The notes: generated by a model not told the origin, from the sequence alone. Counted from the first letter of the stretch, positions 17,088 to 26,844 are shown. The stretch: DNA of 64,000 nucleotides from Paenibacillus dendritiformis (GCF_945605565.1 NZ_OX216966.1:5820001-5884000), one strand, 5' to 3'. Translations and numbers: made by a program.

Positions 17088-18251
17088 TTACAAACGGTGA
17101 TATTTCTGGTAAGCGCGATGGAAGACAAGAATATATTTGAGGGCGATATCGTCCCATGTCTCGGAAGGATCATGAATCCCGGCCATCGCGGAAGCTTTGT
17201 AAAGCGCGTAATTGCCAAATAGCTGTTCAAGCGCCCTTACGATGGCGTCCGGCGATTCCGGGTCGAACCAGACGACCTCGGCGCTGTGCCTTGACAGATG
17301 CTCGCGCATGACAGGGATGTCGGAGCACAGCACCGGCACGCCCAGCTTCAATGCTTCTTCGACGGGATAGCTCCCCCCGCCTTCCGACAGGCTCGGCATA
17401 ATCAGCGCCTGGGCCTGGCGAACAAGCGGAATGACATCGTTATCGGGGACGAAGCCGAGCGGATAAATATGTTCGTCCAGCCTCAGACCCTTCCGGTGGA
17501 TGAGAGACACCAGCGTCGGAATGTACATCTGATCCGGCCATAGCGGCGGCACGCTTCGCAGCAGCTCCGTATTATGCCCGAACAAAATGAGGGGAATCGG
17601 ATACTTTTCGCGAAACCGGGAGTAAGCCAAGAGCAGATTGTAATGGTTTTTGTGCGGAGAAATATTGCTTGGGTACAAAATATATTGCTGCGGGACACGC
17701 GCAGCTATCCCCGGGCTCAATTCGCCTGCCGCCAATGACGGGGCAGGCACTATCGCATGCTCGATCACGGTGGCGGCTTCGCACGCAGGGCCGAAATGCT
17801 GAATCAGCCTGCCCTTGACATGATGGGAAGAGACGACGATGGACGTCATGTTGTCCAACCATTCCTTGGCGGCCCTCCAGACATGCGTCACGACGGAGCC
17901 GCTAAGAAACGGAGGCACATAATCCAGCACCGTCGTATCGTGGAAGGTGCAGATCGCGGGCATCCCAATCGGAACATATTCGGGCCCATGTGGCCAAAAA
18001 AAATAAACGACATGCGTATCCTGAAGAAGGGCCTGCCCTTCAGCGGACTGAATGCTTCCGCTGAAATAGGCGATTTCCATATTCGGATAGCTTATGCCGT
18101 TCAACCTTTCGCGGAATCGCGTCTCTGCGGAGATGACGAGCCTGACCCGCTCGATGCCTGCTTGCCTGGCCATGGCAGGCAGCAAATTCGACAGCAGCCG
18201 GGCCCCCCCGCCTACGGAAATCAGATTAGCGCACCATATCACAATCTTCAT
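17088..18251 (-). CDS. GT4 family glycosyltransferase
   Basis: 387 residues; ATG at 18251 with GAGGAGGA upstream. The N-terminal donor-independent half begins MKIVIWCANLISVGGGARLLSNLL, and ICTFHDTTVLDYVPPFL follows. The C-terminal nucleotide-sugar half has LYPSNISPHKNHYNLLLAYSRF and MPSLSEGGGSYPVEEALKLGVPVLCSD, the EX7E-like motif. It is convergent with the DUF4214 glycosyltransferase (27 bp between stops) and is the only minus-strand gene in this part of the glycan cluster. Donor and acceptor unknown. Confidence 0.88.
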   Translation of the reverse strand: MKIVIWCANLISVGGGARLLSNLLPAMARQAGIERVRLVISAETRFRERLNGISYPNMEIAYFSGSIQSAEGQALLQDTHVVYFFWPHGPEYVPIGMPAICTFHDTTVLDYVPPFLSGSVVTHVWRAAKEWLDNMTSIVVSSHHVKGRLIQHFGPACEAATVIEHAIVPAPSLAAGELSPGIAARVPQQYILYPSNISPHKNHYNLLLAYSRFREKYPIPLILFGHNTELLRSVPPLWPDQMYIPTLVSLIHRKGLRLDEHIYPLGFVPDNDVIPLVRQAQALIMPSLSEGGGSYPVEEALKLGVPVLCSDIPVMREHLSRHSAEVVWFDPESPDAIVRALEQLFGNYALYKASAMAGIHDPSETWDDIALKYILVFHRAYQKYHRL

Positions 18252-18509
18252 GTCGCCGGTCCTCCTCGCTGCGTATGACCCATGAACTGAATTCCATCCT
18301 CAACATCCTTAATGAATATGCGGGGCAGCGCCCGAAAATGTATGGACAGCGTCATCCTCCAGGCCGCGCGTATACAATAATAGAACTCCTCCCGCAGCTT
18401 TCTCGGCGAGGAGATTATAACAAAGCAACCATTCCGGAAAATCATCAATAAGGCGGACCTGACTTCAACAGGATGACTTAGTGTGAAAACGTAAGGGAGG
18501 TATCGTTCG

Positions 18510-19622
18510 ATGGCTCAAATTGTGTGGCACGGCAATGCATTCGACTCCACCGGCTATGCGAAGGCGACAAGGCAATATGTCATGGCTCTCCACGCTCGCG
18601 GCGCCGACGTGAAGCTCGTCAGCCATTCCGCTCTTCCTCCGATCGAGCTTCCGCGGGAGCAGCGGGACGTCTTGGAGCATCTGCAGGCCAAGCCGCCGTC
18701 GGCCAGCCAGCGGATCAATATTTATCACTACATTCCGGAGCTGTGGCGGAGAAGAATTCGTCCCTCCTTCGGATTCACCTATTGGGAGACCTCGAAAATA
18801 CCGGACTCTTGGGTTCGGCAGGCCAATCAAATGAACGGCGTATTTTTGCCAAGCACGCATAATATCGGCGTATTTCGCAATTCAGGCGTTACGGTACCCT
18901 TGATTTACATACGGCCGTGCCTGATGGAGCCGTACCGTCCGCTTTCCCCGCAGGCTCCGCCGCCCTATATTCACGCCTTGCCCCCGTTTCGCTTCCTCAG
19001 CGTCTGCTCCTGGATTGAGCGCAAGGGCATTGACGTGCTGTTGAAGGCATTCTGGAACGAGTTCACGGCGGCCGATCAAGTCTGTCTCATTATCAAAACG
19101 GCCGGCAACGCAGACGTGCTGCATGAAGTCGAGCGGCTGAAGCAGGAGCAGCGGCTTCCCCATGTCCCCGCTCCGGTCTATATTGATCTGGAGCTGCGCA
19201 GCGAGCTGGAAATGGACGCGTTATACCGGAACTGCCATGCCTTCGTCCTGCCCAGCCGGGGAGAGGGCGTCGGATATCCGGTGCTGGAAGCGGCGATGAG
19301 AGGCGTTCCGGTCATTACGACCGGCTGGGGCGGCCACATGGATTTCTTAAATGAATACAACAGCTACGTCATTCCCTATCATCTGGTGCCCGTCAAGCCG
19401 CAGCATTACTACGGCGGATATCAAGCCGATCAGCTATGGGCGGAGCCGTCGGGCAGCGACCTGCAGCGCATTCTGCGCCATGTCCTGTCCCACTATGACG
19501 AGGCGGAGCTGAAGGGTCAGATTGCGAAGCAGCATACGATGACGCATTTCTCTCCCGACAATGCGGCCCAGGAGCTCCTTCAGGCGCTGTCGGGCTTGAC
19601 GCGCCGCTCATTCGCCCGTTAG
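18510..19622 (+). CDS. GT4 family glycosyltransferase with N-terminal TGYAKA motif
   Basis: 370 residues; ATG preceded by AAGGGAGGT. It begins IVWHGNAFDSTGYAKATRQYVMAL, has WETSKIPDSWVRQANQMNGVFLPS, then FLSVCSWIERKGIDVLLKAFWNEF and the donor motif LPSRGEGVGYPVLEAAMRGVPVITT. The protein at 24959-26071 has the same length and the same STGYAK/PTGYAK opening, and the C-terminal third of the 29339-31711 protein also carries TGYA, so three related enzymes are encoded in this locus. Probably monocistronic. Confidence 0.88.
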   Translation: MAQIVWHGNAFDSTGYAKATRQYVMALHARGADVKLVSHSALPPIELPREQRDVLEHLQAKPPSASQRINIYHYIPELWRRRIRPSFGFTYWETSKIPDSWVRQANQMNGVFLPSTHNIGVFRNSGVTVPLIYIRPCLMEPYRPLSPQAPPPYIHALPPFRFLSVCSWIERKGIDVLLKAFWNEFTAADQVCLIIKTAGNADVLHEVERLKQEQRLPHVPAPVYIDLELRSELEMDALYRNCHAFVLPSRGEGVGYPVLEAAMRGVPVITTGWGGHMDFLNEYNSYVIPYHLVPVKPQHYYGGYQADQLWAEPSGSDLQRILRHVLSHYDEAELKGQIAKQHTMTHFSPDNAAQELLQALSGLTRRSFAR

Positions 19623-19698
19623 CGCGATAGAGTGGCGGCATCTAGCGTCGTTTGCGTTTTTGCCTTGCTATCCCGTTGCCTCAGGTATATCCGGAAAG

Positions 19699-20187
19699 TC
19701 ACGGCACGTTCCTCTCCCGCAAGCCTTTTTTGAGATGAGCGATATTCGCATAATGGTGGCGGCTGTGATCGGCGACATGCCAGATGGCCCAGCGAATCGC
19801 AGCCTGATGCCCGTTCTCGAAGGGAACGAAGCGTTCCAGATCTTCATCGCGCAGCCCCAGGCAGATCTCCCTCAATCGGTCCTGAACGTAATCATATTCA
19901 TCCAGCAGCGTCTCCAGCGGGATGCCGCGAACTATGGGCAGCCTTCCCTCCGCATCCGTCATCGGTCCATAACGCGCTTCCAGTTCGGGCGGAACCTGCC
20001 TCGACTGCAAGCGGTATACCCAATGAAGATCGACAACGGCAAGATGCCGGAGCAACTGGGCAATGCTGTTCATGTCATTCTGCGGCCCCCGATAATCGAT
20101 GTCTGTCTGGTTCAGGCCGGCGACCAGGCGCTTCAGCCGCTCGTATTTTACTCCCCTCTCAATTGTTGATATAAAGAAAGCATGCAT
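19699..20187 (-). CDS. DinB-like four-helix protein
   Basis: 162 residues from the ATG at 20187 (GGGAGAGG upstream), preferred over the longer frame. The helical bundle carries the three metal-ligand histidines of the DinB/YfiT superfamily: LLRHLAVVDLHW near residue 48 and WHVADHSRHHYANI near 140. Members bind divalent metal and include bacillithiol- or mycothiol-dependent transferases and many uncharacterised stress proteins. It follows the phosphodiesterase-like gene by 48 bp, so they are probably one transcript. Confidence 0.8.
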   Translation of the reverse strand: MHAFFISTIERGVKYERLKRLVAGLNQTDIDYRGPQNDMNSIAQLLRHLAVVDLHWVYRLQSRQVPPELEARYGPMTDAEGRLPIVRGIPLETLLDEYDYVQDRLREICLGLRDEDLERFVPFENGHQAAIRWAIWHVADHSRHHYANIAHLKKGLRERNVP

Positions 20188-20235
20188 TCTTTGTCCTCTC
20201 CCAAAGCGTGCATGCCTCCTGTATCTCGTATTCAA

Positions 20236-21072
20236 TTAGCCCCTGAACAATGCTTCCGGAACGCGGGCATCCCAGCTCTCCGGAATCGGCAAGCCGAGAG
20301 CCGCTGCCACGACGGCGGCCGTATTCTTGAAGGTCAAGCCTTCCAGATCGGCGTTCGGATTGACGCAAGGCCCGGCTGCCGCCCAAAAGATTGTCCGATC
20401 CATCGGGTGATCGCTTCCGTGATTGCATCGATGTTCTCCGCCGCCGCCATGATCGGTGACGAACAGCAGAAGACTGTCCTCCAGCCATCCCCTGCGATCG
20501 ATGGCATCCACAATCCGGAGCAGCCGCTCCTCCGCCTCTGCAATCGCCTGATGCTGCTGCGGCGTATCGTAACCGCTCTGGTGGCCGAGCGCATCGGGGG
20601 CGTCCAGGGCGAGATAGAACAGGCGGATATCCTCCGCCGCCCCGATATATTCGCAAGCCGCATCCGTCAGCTCCGCATCCGGGGCGCAATGCTTATGGAC
20701 GCCGATTCCCTCTTCCACCAGGCCGTAATTAATCGGGGGCCAGGCGGTGAACGAAGCGAGCGTCCACTCCGGGTACCGCTCCCGCGCGAGCCGGAAGAAG
20801 GACGGATACGCCGAGTCGAGCGGAAATCTCTCGGCGCCGGCGCGCTCGTTGTGGTAACCGTGCTTGTCGGGCGTAACGCCGTGCAGCATCGATCCCCAGC
20901 ACTCCGCGCTAATCGTCGGCAGCTCGGTCATCGCATCGAGCGTCACGACTCCTCGCTGTCTTGCCAGACCGGCAATCTTCGAGCGGTTCAACCGCTGAAG
21001 AAAATTGCCCGCTCCATCCATACCCAGTACGAATACCCGCCGTGCATAGCTTGCCTGCTCCACCTGGATCAT
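20236..21072 (-). CDS. Alkaline phosphatase-superfamily phosphodiesterase-like protein
   Basis: 278 residues. Metal-binding features of the nucleotide pyrophosphatase/phosphodiesterase group: VFVLGMDGAGNF, LPTISAECWGSMLHGVTPDKHGYHN (nucleophile and HG turn), YLALDAPDALGHQSGY, and VTDHGGGGEHRCNHG. The family hydrolyses phosphodiester or phosphonate bonds. No signal peptide, so it is likely cytoplasmic. The start is uncertain: the ATG at 21072 abuts GGGAG, while an in-frame GTG at 21063 has better spacing. It is shorter than typical NPP enzymes (about 400), closer to compact bacterial members. Confidence 0.82.
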   Translation of the reverse strand: MIQVEQASYARRVFVLGMDGAGNFLQRLNRSKIAGLARQRGVVTLDAMTELPTISAECWGSMLHGVTPDKHGYHNERAGAERFPLDSAYPSFFRLARERYPEWTLASFTAWPPINYGLVEEGIGVHKHCAPDAELTDAACEYIGAAEDIRLFYLALDAPDALGHQSGYDTPQQHQAIAEAEERLLRIVDAIDRRGWLEDSLLLFVTDHGGGGEHRCNHGSDHPMDRTIFWAAAGPCVNPNADLEGLTFKNTAAVVAAALGLPIPESWDARVPEALFRG

Positions 21073-21176
21073 CTCCCGTCTTCAGGATTAAATGATACCG
21101 CTATCATAGCATAATAAATGGAGATGGTTAACCTGTAGCGGTAAAAATTTCGGCATCGTGCAAACACACCGAAAAT

Positions 21177-21221
21177 AAGCATGCAACCCTTGTATCCGGC
21201 AGATACAAGAATCGCATGCTT
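21177..21221 (-). terminator. Rho-independent terminator of leuB
   Basis: Two-part stem: AAGCATGC at 21177-21184 with GCATGCTT at 21214-21221, and inside it TTGTATC with GATACAA. On the minus strand TTATTTT follows. It lies 65 bp after the leuB stop. Confidence 0.75.
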
Positions 21222-21285
21222 CCATGGCTGCCTCCTGTCGGAAAACAGGCAGGCCTTCCTATGCATTGTCCATGTCCAATCCCGT

Positions 21286-22368
21286 TCAGGCACGCTTCAT
21301 GGCTGCGATAATCAAATCGCCCATCGCGGCCGTCCCGAGCGCCTTGGATTTGTCGGTCGCGATATCCCCGGTGCGGTGTCCGGCATCCAGCACTTCCTTA
21401 ACCGCGTTCTCAATCGATTGCGCGGCATCCTCGTAGCCGAACGTGAGGCGGAACATCAGCGCTACCGACAGAATGGTCGCGATCGGATTCGCCACGCCCT
21501 GGCCCGCAATGTCAGGGGCGGAGCCATGAACCGGCTCGTAGAGGCCGAAGCTGCCTTCCCCGAGCGAGGCGGAGGACAACATGCCGATGGACCCCGTCAG
21601 CATGGCGGCTTCATCGCTCAAAATATCGCCGAACATATTTTCCGTCACGATGACATCGAAGCTCGACGGCCGGCGCAGCAATTGCATCGCGCAGTTGTCG
21701 ACGAGCACATGCTCCAGCTCGACATCCGGATAATCGGGAGCGATGCGGTTCACCGTCTCGCGCCAGAGGCGGGATGTCTCCAGCACGTTCGCCTTGTCAA
21801 CCGAAGCGAGCTTCTTGCGGCGCTTCTGCGCAATCTCGAACGCCTGGCGCACGATGCGCTCCACTTCCTGCACATTATAGACGCAGGTATCGACCGCCTC
21901 TTGCCCGTGCTCGCCCTCGCGGCGCAGCTTCTCGCCGAAATAGATGCCGCCGGTCAGTTCACGCACCACGATGAGGTCGGTTCCCTCCAGCACTTCCGGC
22001 TTCAAGGTGGAAGCATCCTTCAAGCAGTCGAAGATGACTGCCGGACGAATATTCGAGAACAAGCCGAGCGCCTTGCGAATGCCGAGCAGCCCGGTCTCCG
22101 GACGAAGCTCCTTCGGATTGCTGTCCCATTTCGGGCCGCCGACCGCCCCGAGCAGCACCGCGTCCGCCGCTTGGCACATCTGAAGCGTCTCCTCCGGAAG
22201 CGGGGTACCCTTCTCGTCAATCGCAATGCCGCCGAACAAGCCGTGGCTTGTCTCGAAGGCATAGCCGAACAGCTCCTCCGTTCGCTTCAATACTTTCTCC
22301 GCTTCGCGGACGACTTCCGGGCCGATGCCGTCCCCGGCGATTACCGCAATTTTCTTCACTTCCGCCAT
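21286..22368 (-). CDS. leuB: 3-isopropylmalate dehydrogenase
   Basis: 360 residues from the ATG at 22368, with GAGGAGTG 6 nt upstream; earlier in-frame ATGs lie before the SD. It oxidises and decarboxylates 3-isopropylmalate in leucine synthesis. Family signs: [13 protein letters not shown] at the start, [41 protein letters not shown], the lysine of [14 protein letters not shown], and [28 protein letters not shown] near the end. Full length. No other leu gene is adjacent, so it is separated from leuACD, at least in this window. A terminator follows it and a palindrome lies upstream. Confidence 0.96.
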   Translation of the reverse strand: MAEVKKIAVIAGDGIGPEVVREAEKVLKRTEELFGYAFETSHGLFGGIAIDEKGTPLPEETLQMCQAADAVLLGAVGGPKWDSNPKELRPETGLLGIRKALGLFSNIRPAVIFDCLKDASTLKPEVLEGTDLIVVRELTGGIYFGEKLRREGEHGQEAVDTCVYNVQEVERIVRQAFEIAQKRRKKLASVDKANVLETSRLWRETVNRIAPDYPDVELEHVLVDNCAMQLLRRPSSFDVIVTENMFGDILSDEAAMLTGSIGMLSSASLGEGSFGLYEPVHGSAPDIAGQGVANPIATILSVALMFRLTFGYEDAAQSIENAVKEVLDAGHRTGDIATDKSKALGTAAMGDLIIAAMKRA

Positions 22369-22453
22369 CCCAGTCACTCCTCGTGTCATCATCATTTCTT
22401 TAGTTGTAACATAAAGCCCGGAGATTGACCAAGATATAAAATCTATTGTTTTG

Positions 22454-22468
22454 ATAGGAAAAACCTAT
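22454..22468. promoter_or_regulatory. Candidate operator palindrome upstream of leuB
   Basis: ATAGG-AAAAA-CCTAT is a perfect 5+5 palindrome 86 bp upstream of the leuB start, with an AT-rich flank. LysR-type regulators bind sites of this length and form (T-N11-A), so it may control leuB. No regulator gene is adjacent. Confidence 0.4.
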
Positions 22469-22496
22469 AAGTCCGTATCTTGCGATGAATAAAATA

Positions 22497-22538
22497 CCCG
22501 GCGGGAGAAGCTGCTTGTCCGCACTCTTCTCCGCCGGG
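22497..22538 (-). terminator. Rho-independent terminator of mnmH
   Basis: CCCGGCGGGAGAAG at 22497-22510 pairs with CTTCTCCGCCGGG at 22526-22538. On the minus strand TATTTTATTC follows. It is 24 bp past the mnmH stop. Confidence 0.85.
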
Positions 22539-22561
22539 CTTGTCCTGCCCGCTTCCCTTCG

Positions 22562-23614
22562 CTAGACGGAACGTGCCTGCGGCACATTCCATCCGCGCAG
22601 CAGCGGCACCACCTTCGCATAGGCTTCGTTCACATCCGCCGCGTCGATGACGATAGGCTCCCGGTTGTACTGGAGCGCCGCATGCTCATAGCGCGGATCA
22701 TAATAATACTCCAGCAGCAGCGCCGCTACGTCGTCATAGCGGCCGTCTTCCAGCGCGGACTCCACCTCGCGCGCTGCGGGCGTATGCATTCGGCGGCGAA
22801 TCTGCTCGAACGATTCCTTCACCTTCTCTGCATGCTGCTCCGGCTGGTAGTCGGCCATCAGATTGCGGACGCGCTCCTGGACCGGCATGCACACGGTGAA
22901 GACGGTGCCGGCGCGCTTCGCTTCCACCAGGAATTCCGGCAGCACGACCTTGCCGATCCGGCGGCTCTCCCCTTCGATCAGCAAATAAGGCCGGTCCTCC
23001 GCTTCCAGCTTCAGCAGCTCATCGAGCAGCAGCGCCTCGAATTTCTTCTGATTGTTCGGCTCCAGTCCGATATGCCCGAAGATCGATCCGCGGTGCCCCG
23101 CCAAGCCCTCCAGATCCAGCACGGGATATCCGTCCTCGCGCAGCCGCTGCAGCAGCTGCGTCTTGCCGGTCCCGGTATGGCCGGCGAGCACGATGCACGG
23201 GGCCTGCAGCCGGTACTCAGCAAGCGTCGATTGCACCCAGCGGCGGTAAGAACGGATGCCGCCGAGAAGCCGGAACGTCTTCAGCCCCATCAGCGACATC
23301 ACGGTAGCCATCGTGCGGCTCCGCATTCCGCCGCGCCAGCAGTAAATGACGACCGGGCCCTTCAAATCGCGAAACTGCGCATACAGCGCGGGCAGCTTGG
23401 CCGAGGCAATGGCCAGACCGCGTTCCTTGGCGGCTTCTACGCTCACCTGCTTATAAATCGTGCCGATCTCGGCCCGCTCCTCATCCGTGAACAACGGAAT
23501 ATTGATGCTCCCCGGCATGGTGAATTCCGCATACTCTCCCGGAGAACGAACATCAACCAGCGTGGCGCCTGCGGCACGCTTCGCCAGGCATTGCTCCAAT
23601 GATATATCCTGCAT
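22562..23614 (-). CDS. mnmH: tRNA 2-selenouridine synthase
   Basis: 350 residues; ATG at 23614 with AGAGGTG upstream. Also known as SelU/YbbB. The N-terminal rhodanese domain (1-130) has the active cysteine C92 in VVIYCWRGGMRS. The P-loop domain begins GHTGTGKT at 145-152. The enzyme replaces the sulfur of 2-thiouridine at the tRNA wobble position with selenium, using selenophosphate and a geranylated intermediate. Its selenium donor comes from SelD, encoded at 43829-44902 in the same window. It is divergent from manC. Confidence 0.95.
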   Translation of the reverse strand: MQDISLEQCLAKRAAGATLVDVRSPGEYAEFTMPGSINIPLFTDEERAEIGTIYKQVSVEAAKERGLAIASAKLPALYAQFRDLKGPVVIYCWRGGMRSRTMATVMSLMGLKTFRLLGGIRSYRRWVQSTLAEYRLQAPCIVLAGHTGTGKTQLLQRLREDGYPVLDLEGLAGHRGSIFGHIGLEPNNQKKFEALLLDELLKLEAEDRPYLLIEGESRRIGKVVLPEFLVEAKRAGTVFTVCMPVQERVRNLMADYQPEQHAEKVKESFEQIRRRMHTPAAREVESALEDGRYDDVAALLLEYYYDPRYEHAALQYNREPIVIDAADVNEAYAKVVPLLRGWNVPQARSV

Positions 23615-23829
23615 GATTTCACCTCTAGTTGTCTGTCTCGAACTTCGCCTGCAACCGTAAGGATGCTCTTAATCTACTCTACCTTATTTTATCATAGACA
23701 GCCATGCCTGATCTCATACGACAGCGGCCCCGCTATCCAACGGACGTTCGCCGTGCCCTTTTCCGCTTCCGGGACATATGTAGTAATAATCTTGTGATAT
23801 CTGCTTACTCTCAAGTCCGTTCCCAGGAG

Positions 23830-24930
23830 GTGGTTCACATTACAACGGTAAAAGCCCTCATCATGGCAGGAGGGAAAGGCACTCGCTTCTGGCCCTTTAG
23901 CCGTTCCATCCGGCCGAAGCAATTTTTGCCCATCCTTCACCCGCAATCCATGCTAGCCGATACACTGCAGCGCATGCTGCATCGTGTGCCGCTTGAACAT
24001 ATCCATATCGTGTCGCTCGCGGAATATGTTCCTCTGATCCGGGAACAGCTTCCTGAGTTTCCGCCGGAGCATATCATCGTGGAACCGATGGCCAAAGATA
24101 CGGCCGCCTGCATCGGCCTGGCCGCACTCCATATGCTGCTGCAAGGCGAGGACCCTGTCCTCATCACCCTGCCGTCGGATCATTATGTATCGGATCCGGA
24201 AGCGTTCCATGCCGCGCTTCAGACGGGAGTCGAACGCGCCGCGGATGAAGCTTGCGTCGTCACGCTCGGCGTGCGGCCAACCCGACCGGAGACCGGCTAT
24301 GGCTATATCCGGATCGCGCCCGGGGAAGACGCTGAGCCGATGTCCAGCCTGCAGGTGACGGCGGTGGAGCAATTCATCGAGAAGCCGCCGCTGCCGCTGG
24401 CCGGGCGCATCTTCGCCGACGGCAGGCACTATTGGAACACCGGCATCTTCATCTGGAAGGCCTCCACCGTCATGCATCTGCTGGAGCAGCATCTGCCGAA
24501 GCTGCACCATATTTTGATGAGAATGAAGAAAGTGCTGCTGGAGCATTCGCCGGATGAATGCGCGCTCCATTCGCTCTACAGCCAGATCGAGAACCAGTCC
24601 ATCGATTACGGAGTCATCGAGAAATGCGATTCCATCTATATGATTCCCGTTCAATACGGGTGGGACGATCTGGGCAATTGGAACGCGCTGGAGCGGGCCG
24701 AGGCGCAAGATATGTCCCGGAACATCATTCACGGCCTCCATCAAGGCATCGATACGAACGGCTGTATTATTCACGGCAAGCCGGGGCAACTGATAACGAC
24801 AATCGGGGCGGAAAATCTGATCATTGTCGCGACCGATGATGTATTCCTCGTCTGCCACAAAGACCGGACTCAGGATATCAAAACGCTGGTCGCCCGTCTG
24901 GAGGAGCAGGACCTCCAGCGCTATCTCTAA
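23830..24930 (+). CDS. manC: Mannose-1-phosphate guanylyltransferase
   Basis: About 365 residues. The pyrophosphorylase signature ALIMAGGKGTRFWPFSR opens the protein, followed by PMAKDTAACIGLAAL, LPSDHYVSDPEAF, GYGYIRIA and EQFIEKPPLPLA. It makes GDP-mannose from mannose-1-phosphate and GTP. It lacks the C-terminal isomerase (cupin) domain of long ManC forms. The start is odd: AGGAGG at 23825-23830 overlaps the only nearby GTG (23830), and the codon at good spacing is ATT at 23839; the first ATG (23863) lies inside the nucleotide loop. Sequence before 23830 does not look like family sequence. It heads an operon with three glycosyltransferases. Confidence 0.9.
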   Translation: MVHITTVKALIMAGGKGTRFWPFSRSIRPKQFLPILHPQSMLADTLQRMLHRVPLEHIHIVSLAEYVPLIREQLPEFPPEHIIVEPMAKDTAACIGLAALHMLLQGEDPVLITLPSDHYVSDPEAFHAALQTGVERAADEACVVTLGVRPTRPETGYGYIRIAPGEDAEPMSSLQVTAVEQFIEKPPLPLAGRIFADGRHYWNTGIFIWKASTVMHLLEQHLPKLHHILMRMKKVLLEHSPDECALHSLYSQIENQSIDYGVIEKCDSIYMIPVQYGWDDLGNWNALERAEAQDMSRNIIHGLHQGIDTNGCIIHGKPGQLITTIGAENLIIVATDDVFLVCHKDRTQDIKTLVARLEEQDLQRYL

Positions 24931-24958
24931 ATTCCATCCTCCCCAAGGAGGGAAGCAG

Positions 24959-26071
24959 ATGAGTGGAGAGACTGCCATCCACAATATAGGCACCCTATTC
25001 GAGCCGACGGGATATGCTAAAGCAAACCGGCAACTGCTGCTTCAATTCATCCGCCGCGGCGTATATCCCAAATTCTCCCCTGTCCATCCCGAAACGGTCC
25101 TTACACCTATGGCGCCTGACATCGCGGCTGAATTAACGGCTTTGATGCATCGTCCTTTGGCGCCGCGTCATACAGTGCTGTTCCATTATCCGGCTCATGC
25201 CTTTTTCCGGGATCCCGTTGGGTATTCCATCGGCATGACGATGTTCGAATGCAACCGCCTGTCGTTCACCTGGGCGCGCCGCTGCTCCATGATGGATGAA
25301 GTATGGGTGCCGTCCACCTTCAACCGTAACAGCTTCATTCAATCGGGCGTGCCGGCGCATAAGCTGCAAGTCATGCCTTACGGCGTCGATCCGGATGTGT
25401 ATCACCCGGGCGCGCCTCCGCTCCCGATTCCCGGCAGACGGGAGTACGCTTTCCTGTCGGTCTGCTCCTTCGACGAGCGCAAGGGCATTGATTTTCTTCT
25501 GCAAGCGTTCCTGGCGGAGTTCTCCCCATCCGAGGACGTCTGCCTAATCATTAAGACGCGCGCCTCGACGGCTGAGGAGATCGGCCGGCAGCACGCCTAT
25601 ATCAATAACCTCGCTTCGCAATTGACGGGGCGGGCGAATGAATCGGTCATCCTGTTGTCCGCGGTCCACTCCTGGTCCGAGGAAGATCTGGCCCGGCTGT
25701 ATACTTGCGCGGACAGTTACGTTCTGCCGACGCGGGGAGAGGGCTGGAGTATGACCGTGATGGAAGCGATGGCCGCCGGCCTGCCTGTCATCACGACCCG
25801 CTGGTCGGCCCACCTCGACTTCGTCAACGATCAGAACGGCTATTTGATCGATGTGGAGCGGTTCACTCCGTTCCTGCCGTCGCAATCCCGGCTATTATGG
25901 GCCTTGCCCAGCATCGCACACCTTCGCCAGCTGATGCGCCATGTCCATACCCATCGGCAAGAAGCCGCAGCCAAGGCCGCCCTGGGCCGCCATACCGTCA
26001 TCGGAACGTATACATGGGAGGCGAGCGCCCTGCGCATGCTGCAGCGACTGCAGGAACTAGACAGCCGGTAA
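24959..26071 (+). CDS. GT4 family glycosyltransferase with N-terminal TGYAKA motif
   Basis: 370 residues from the ATG at 24959 (AAGGAGGGAAGCAG upstream), 28 bp after manC. It begins HNIGTLFEPTGYAKANRQLLLQF and has MTMFECNRLSFTWARRCSMMDEVWVPS, MPYGVDPDVYHPG, LSVCSFDERKGIDFLLQAFLAEF and LPTRGEGWSMTVMEAMAAGLPVITT with the two donor-binding glutamates. It is a clear paralogue of the 18510-19622 protein. The manC neighbour makes a mannosyltransferase likely (inference). Confidence 0.88.
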   Translation: MSGETAIHNIGTLFEPTGYAKANRQLLLQFIRRGVYPKFSPVHPETVLTPMAPDIAAELTALMHRPLAPRHTVLFHYPAHAFFRDPVGYSIGMTMFECNRLSFTWARRCSMMDEVWVPSTFNRNSFIQSGVPAHKLQVMPYGVDPDVYHPGAPPLPIPGRREYAFLSVCSFDERKGIDFLLQAFLAEFSPSEDVCLIIKTRASTAEEIGRQHAYINNLASQLTGRANESVILLSAVHSWSEEDLARLYTCADSYVLPTRGEGWSMTVMEAMAAGLPVITTRWSAHLDFVNDQNGYLIDVERFTPFLPSQSRLLWALPSIAHLRQLMRHVHTHRQEAAAKAALGRHTVIGTYTWEASALRMLQRLQELDSR

Positions 26072-26088
26072 AAGGAGAATCCACCTGT

Positions 26089-26844
26089 ATGATAAGTCTC
26101 ATTATTCCGACGATCCATCATACGGATCTGGTGAAGCATTGCGTCAACAGCTTCATCAACACGGCCCATGAAGCATACGAGATCATTGTCGTCGATGACG
26201 GCAGCCCGCCTCCAATCCAGCATGATCTGGCCGCCTGGGCCTCCTCGCTGAACGTCCGCTTCATCCCCAAGCAGACCAACGAGGGCTTCAGCCGGACCGT
26301 CAACCTGGGCTTGCAGCACGCTGGCGGGAGCTATGCGCTGATTGCGAATAACGACATCATCTTCCACGAGCCGGGCTGGCTGCAGCAAATGCTGGCGGCG
26401 ATGCAGCTCTCTCCAGAGGTTGGCATCGTCGGGGCGCGGCTGCTGTATCCGAATATGACGATTCAGCATGGCGGCGTCATCCAGGGGCCAAAAGGGAATT
26501 TCGATCACCGCTATCGCTTCCAGCCCGCCGATCACCCTCCCGCCCAAGCGGTGGAGGACGCGCCTTCCGTCACAGGCGCCCTGATGCTGATCCGGCGGGA
26601 AGTGTTCGAACGGATTGGCCTCTTCTCGGAGGAGTTCTTCATCGCCTATGAAGATGTCGACTTCTGCTACCGCGCCAGACAACACGGCTTCCGCGTCATC
26701 TACTGCGGTACGGCCTGCGCCCTGCATTATGAAGGATTTACGCGCGGGACGACGCGGGAGAATAAAAACCGGTATTGGCGAATCAAAGAAATGGAGGCCC
26801 GCAAAAAGTTCTGGGCCAAATGGGGAGGTTATCAGATCCAATGA
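26089..26844 (+). CDS. GT2 family glycosyltransferase
   Basis: 251 residues from the ATG at 26089 with AAAGGAGAA upstream. GT-A fold: ISLIIPTIHHTDLVKHCVNSF, VVDDGSPPP near residue 40, ANNDIIF (metal-binding acidic motif) near 85, and YEDVDFCYRARQHGFRVIYC near 190, typical of rhamnosyl- and related transferases that act in O-antigen-like glycans. No membrane segments. It sits 17 bp after the previous gene, and its last codons overlap the next start. Confidence 0.9.
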   Translation: MISLIIPTIHHTDLVKHCVNSFINTAHEAYEIIVVDDGSPPPIQHDLAAWASSLNVRFIPKQTNEGFSRTVNLGLQHAGGSYALIANNDIIFHEPGWLQQMLAAMQLSPEVGIVGARLLYPNMTIQHGGVIQGPKGNFDHRYRFQPADHPPAQAVEDAPSVTGALMLIRREVFERIGLFSEEFFIAYEDVDFCYRARQHGFRVIYCGTACALHYEGFTRGTTRENKNRYWRIKEMEARKKFWAKWGGYQIQ

